Part shown: in pieces, positions 61,791-62,581 of the stretch
Layout: every line of letters begins with the position of its first letter
How positions within the stretch are numbered: position 1 is the stretch's first letter
Origin: Pseudomonadota bacterium
GTDB lineage: Bacteria > Desulfobacterota > JAPLJL01
DNA length: 62,581 nt
Assembly (NCBI GenBank): GCA_026388655.1
Contig: JAPLJI010000054.1
Coordinates: 1 to 62,581, forward strand
Direction of reading: 5' to 3'
Notes under the pieces: model-generated
What the model was told of the DNA's origin: nothing
What the model saw: the letters and a program-made list of their open reading frames with translations, nothing else
The model's database searches: none
Translations under genes and position numbers: made by a program

Positions 61791-62581
61791 GTGGTTAGTC
61801 TGATCCAAATCCTCGGGGGCCTGGCGGTTTTCCTTTACGGGCTCAACCTGTCCCGCGAGGGCCTCTCCCTCTTCGGGGGCGAAAAGCTCCGGAAGGCCAT
61901 CTACTCCCTGACCGACAAGCCCGTCCGCGGGCTCGTGGTCGGGGTCATCATCACCATTTTCCTCCAGACTTCGAGCGCCACCACCGTCATGCTCGTGGGC
62001 TTCGCCTCGAGCGGGATGATCAGCCTTTTCCAGAGCGTCGGGGTAATCCTGGGGGCGGACGTGGGCAGCACCCTGACCGTCCAGCTGATCTCCTTCCGGG
62101 TCATGGACTACGCCCTCCTCCCCGTGGCCGTGGGCTTCTTCATGGGCTTCTTCATCCGCCGCCGGAACCTCCGCTACCTGGGCCGGATCATCATGGGCTT
62201 CGGCCTGCTTTTCTACGGGATCAAGCTCATGTCCGACGGCGCGGCTCCCCTGGCCCACTCCCGGATCTTTCTCGACCTGCTCAAAACCCTGGGCGAAAAC
62301 CCCCTGGGCGGCCTGTTCATCTCCGCCCTCCTGACCGCCCTGGTCCAGGCCTCGGCCGCGACCATCGGCCTGGTTATCTCCTTCGGCCTCTCCGGGGCCA
62401 TCACCCTGCAGGCGGCCCTCCCCATGATCCTGGGGGCCAACATCGGCACCTGCGTGACCGCCTTCCTAGCCGCGATGGGATCGACCAGCGACGGGAAGCA
62501 GGTGGCCTGGGCCCATTTCTCGATCAAGATCCTGGGGGTGATCCTGGTCTGGCCCTTCCTCCCGGAGCTGGAGCGGCTCAC
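61791..62581 (+). CDS. Na/Pi cotransporter family protein, 3' end outside the window
   Basis: At least 263 residues from the GTG at 61791; the gene runs off the window. It has the two-fold PF02690 pattern: LGGLAVFLYGLNLSREGLSL, IFLQTSSATTVMLVGF (QSSAT-type), GADVGST, then the second half SALLTALVQASAATIGLV, LPMILGANIGTCVTAFLAAM. It would carry inorganic phosphate with sodium across the inner membrane. Family members often carry a C-terminal PhoU domain, which would lie outside the window. Confidence 0.9.
   Translation, partial: MVSLIQILGGLAVFLYGLNLSREGLSLFGGEKLRKAIYSLTDKPVRGLVVGVIITIFLQTSSATTVMLVGFASSGMISLFQSVGVILGADVGSTLTVQLISFRVMDYALLPVAVGFFMGFFIRRRNLRYLGRIIMGFGLLFYGIKLMSDGAAPLAHSRIFLDLLKTLGENPLGGLFISALLTALVQASAATIGLVISFGLSGAITLQAALPMILGANIGTCVTAFLAAMGSTSDGKQVAWAHFSIKILGVILVWPFLPELERL

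Overview
This is a GC-rich window (third codon positions are mostly G or C) with dense bacterial coding and AT-rich spacers full of short dispersed repeats. The gene content suggests a Gram-negative, probably anaerobic or facultative, environmental bacterium of a deltaproteobacterial (Desulfobacterota or Myxococcota-like) type. The supporting genes are FadL-like and TolC outer-membrane proteins, PilZ, DUF4388 and MJ0042 zinc-ribbon proteins, TldD/PmbA, several ferredoxin-type proteins and a GAF-GAF NarL-type sensor kinase. The lineage is an inference. No rRNA, tRNA, CRISPR array or complete IS was seen.

Layout: 1-3.5 kb holds the 5' part of a lipoprotein gene (minus strand), a GAF-GAF histidine kinase, a NarL-type regulator with an internal receiver deletion, and a single-domain receiver. 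3.7-6.2 kb is a LemA / GIDE-like membrane pair. 6.2-11.3 kb is an arsenic/metalloid resistance island: ArsR regulator, a clean ArsR-type operator palindrome, permease, thioredoxin-like protein, ArsF-like and ArsG-like proteins, a cysteine-rich DGC protein, Acr3 and a small conserved ORF. 11.5-14.5 kb has short-chain oxidoreductases and a SnoaL-like protein. It is followed by a scar where the start of a MaoC hydratase gene is joined to a decayed second copy of the acr3 3' end; that copy is interrupted by a MITE-like element with another repeat nested inside it, and an intact second copy of the small ORF follows. 14.7-23.1 kb carries an unknown protein, a PAS-GGDEF cyclase, an ABC-F ATPase, a DUF362-ferredoxin, a cysteine-rich iron-sulfur protein, a PilZ protein and a GH88/105-like lipoprotein. 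23.4-28.9 kb (minus strand) has PmbA, TldD, a Tat-exported DUF362 protein and a second cysteine-rich iron-sulfur protein.

29.2-36.1 kb is a TetR-TolC-MFP-RND-flavoprotein efflux operon whose RND pump lacks the usual TM4 aspartates. 36.3-41.7 kb carries a membrane protein, an FAH-family hydrolase, a PIN toxin-like pair flanked on its far side by a copy of the FAH 3' end, a radical SAM protein and a DUF2804 protein. 42.2-55.7 kb is a long chemosensory operon: DUF4388, CheY, CheA, ExeA-like ATPase, two CheW, MCP, zinc-ribbon pseudo-receiver, HEAT protein, then a MITE-like insertion, CheR and CheB. A LapA-like protein follows. 56.2-61.8 kb has a hairpin-rich spacer, an exported unknown protein whose signal peptide lacks a normal start codon, and two tandem FadL-like paralogues. 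The window ends inside a Na/Pi cotransporter gene.

The strongest candidates for something not yet described are the chemosensory operon with its ExeA ATPase, pseudo-receiver and HEAT components; the arsenic island with its small duplicated ORF; and the nested non-autonomous elements (13.9 kb and 53.5 kb), one of which sits inside the chemosensory operon.
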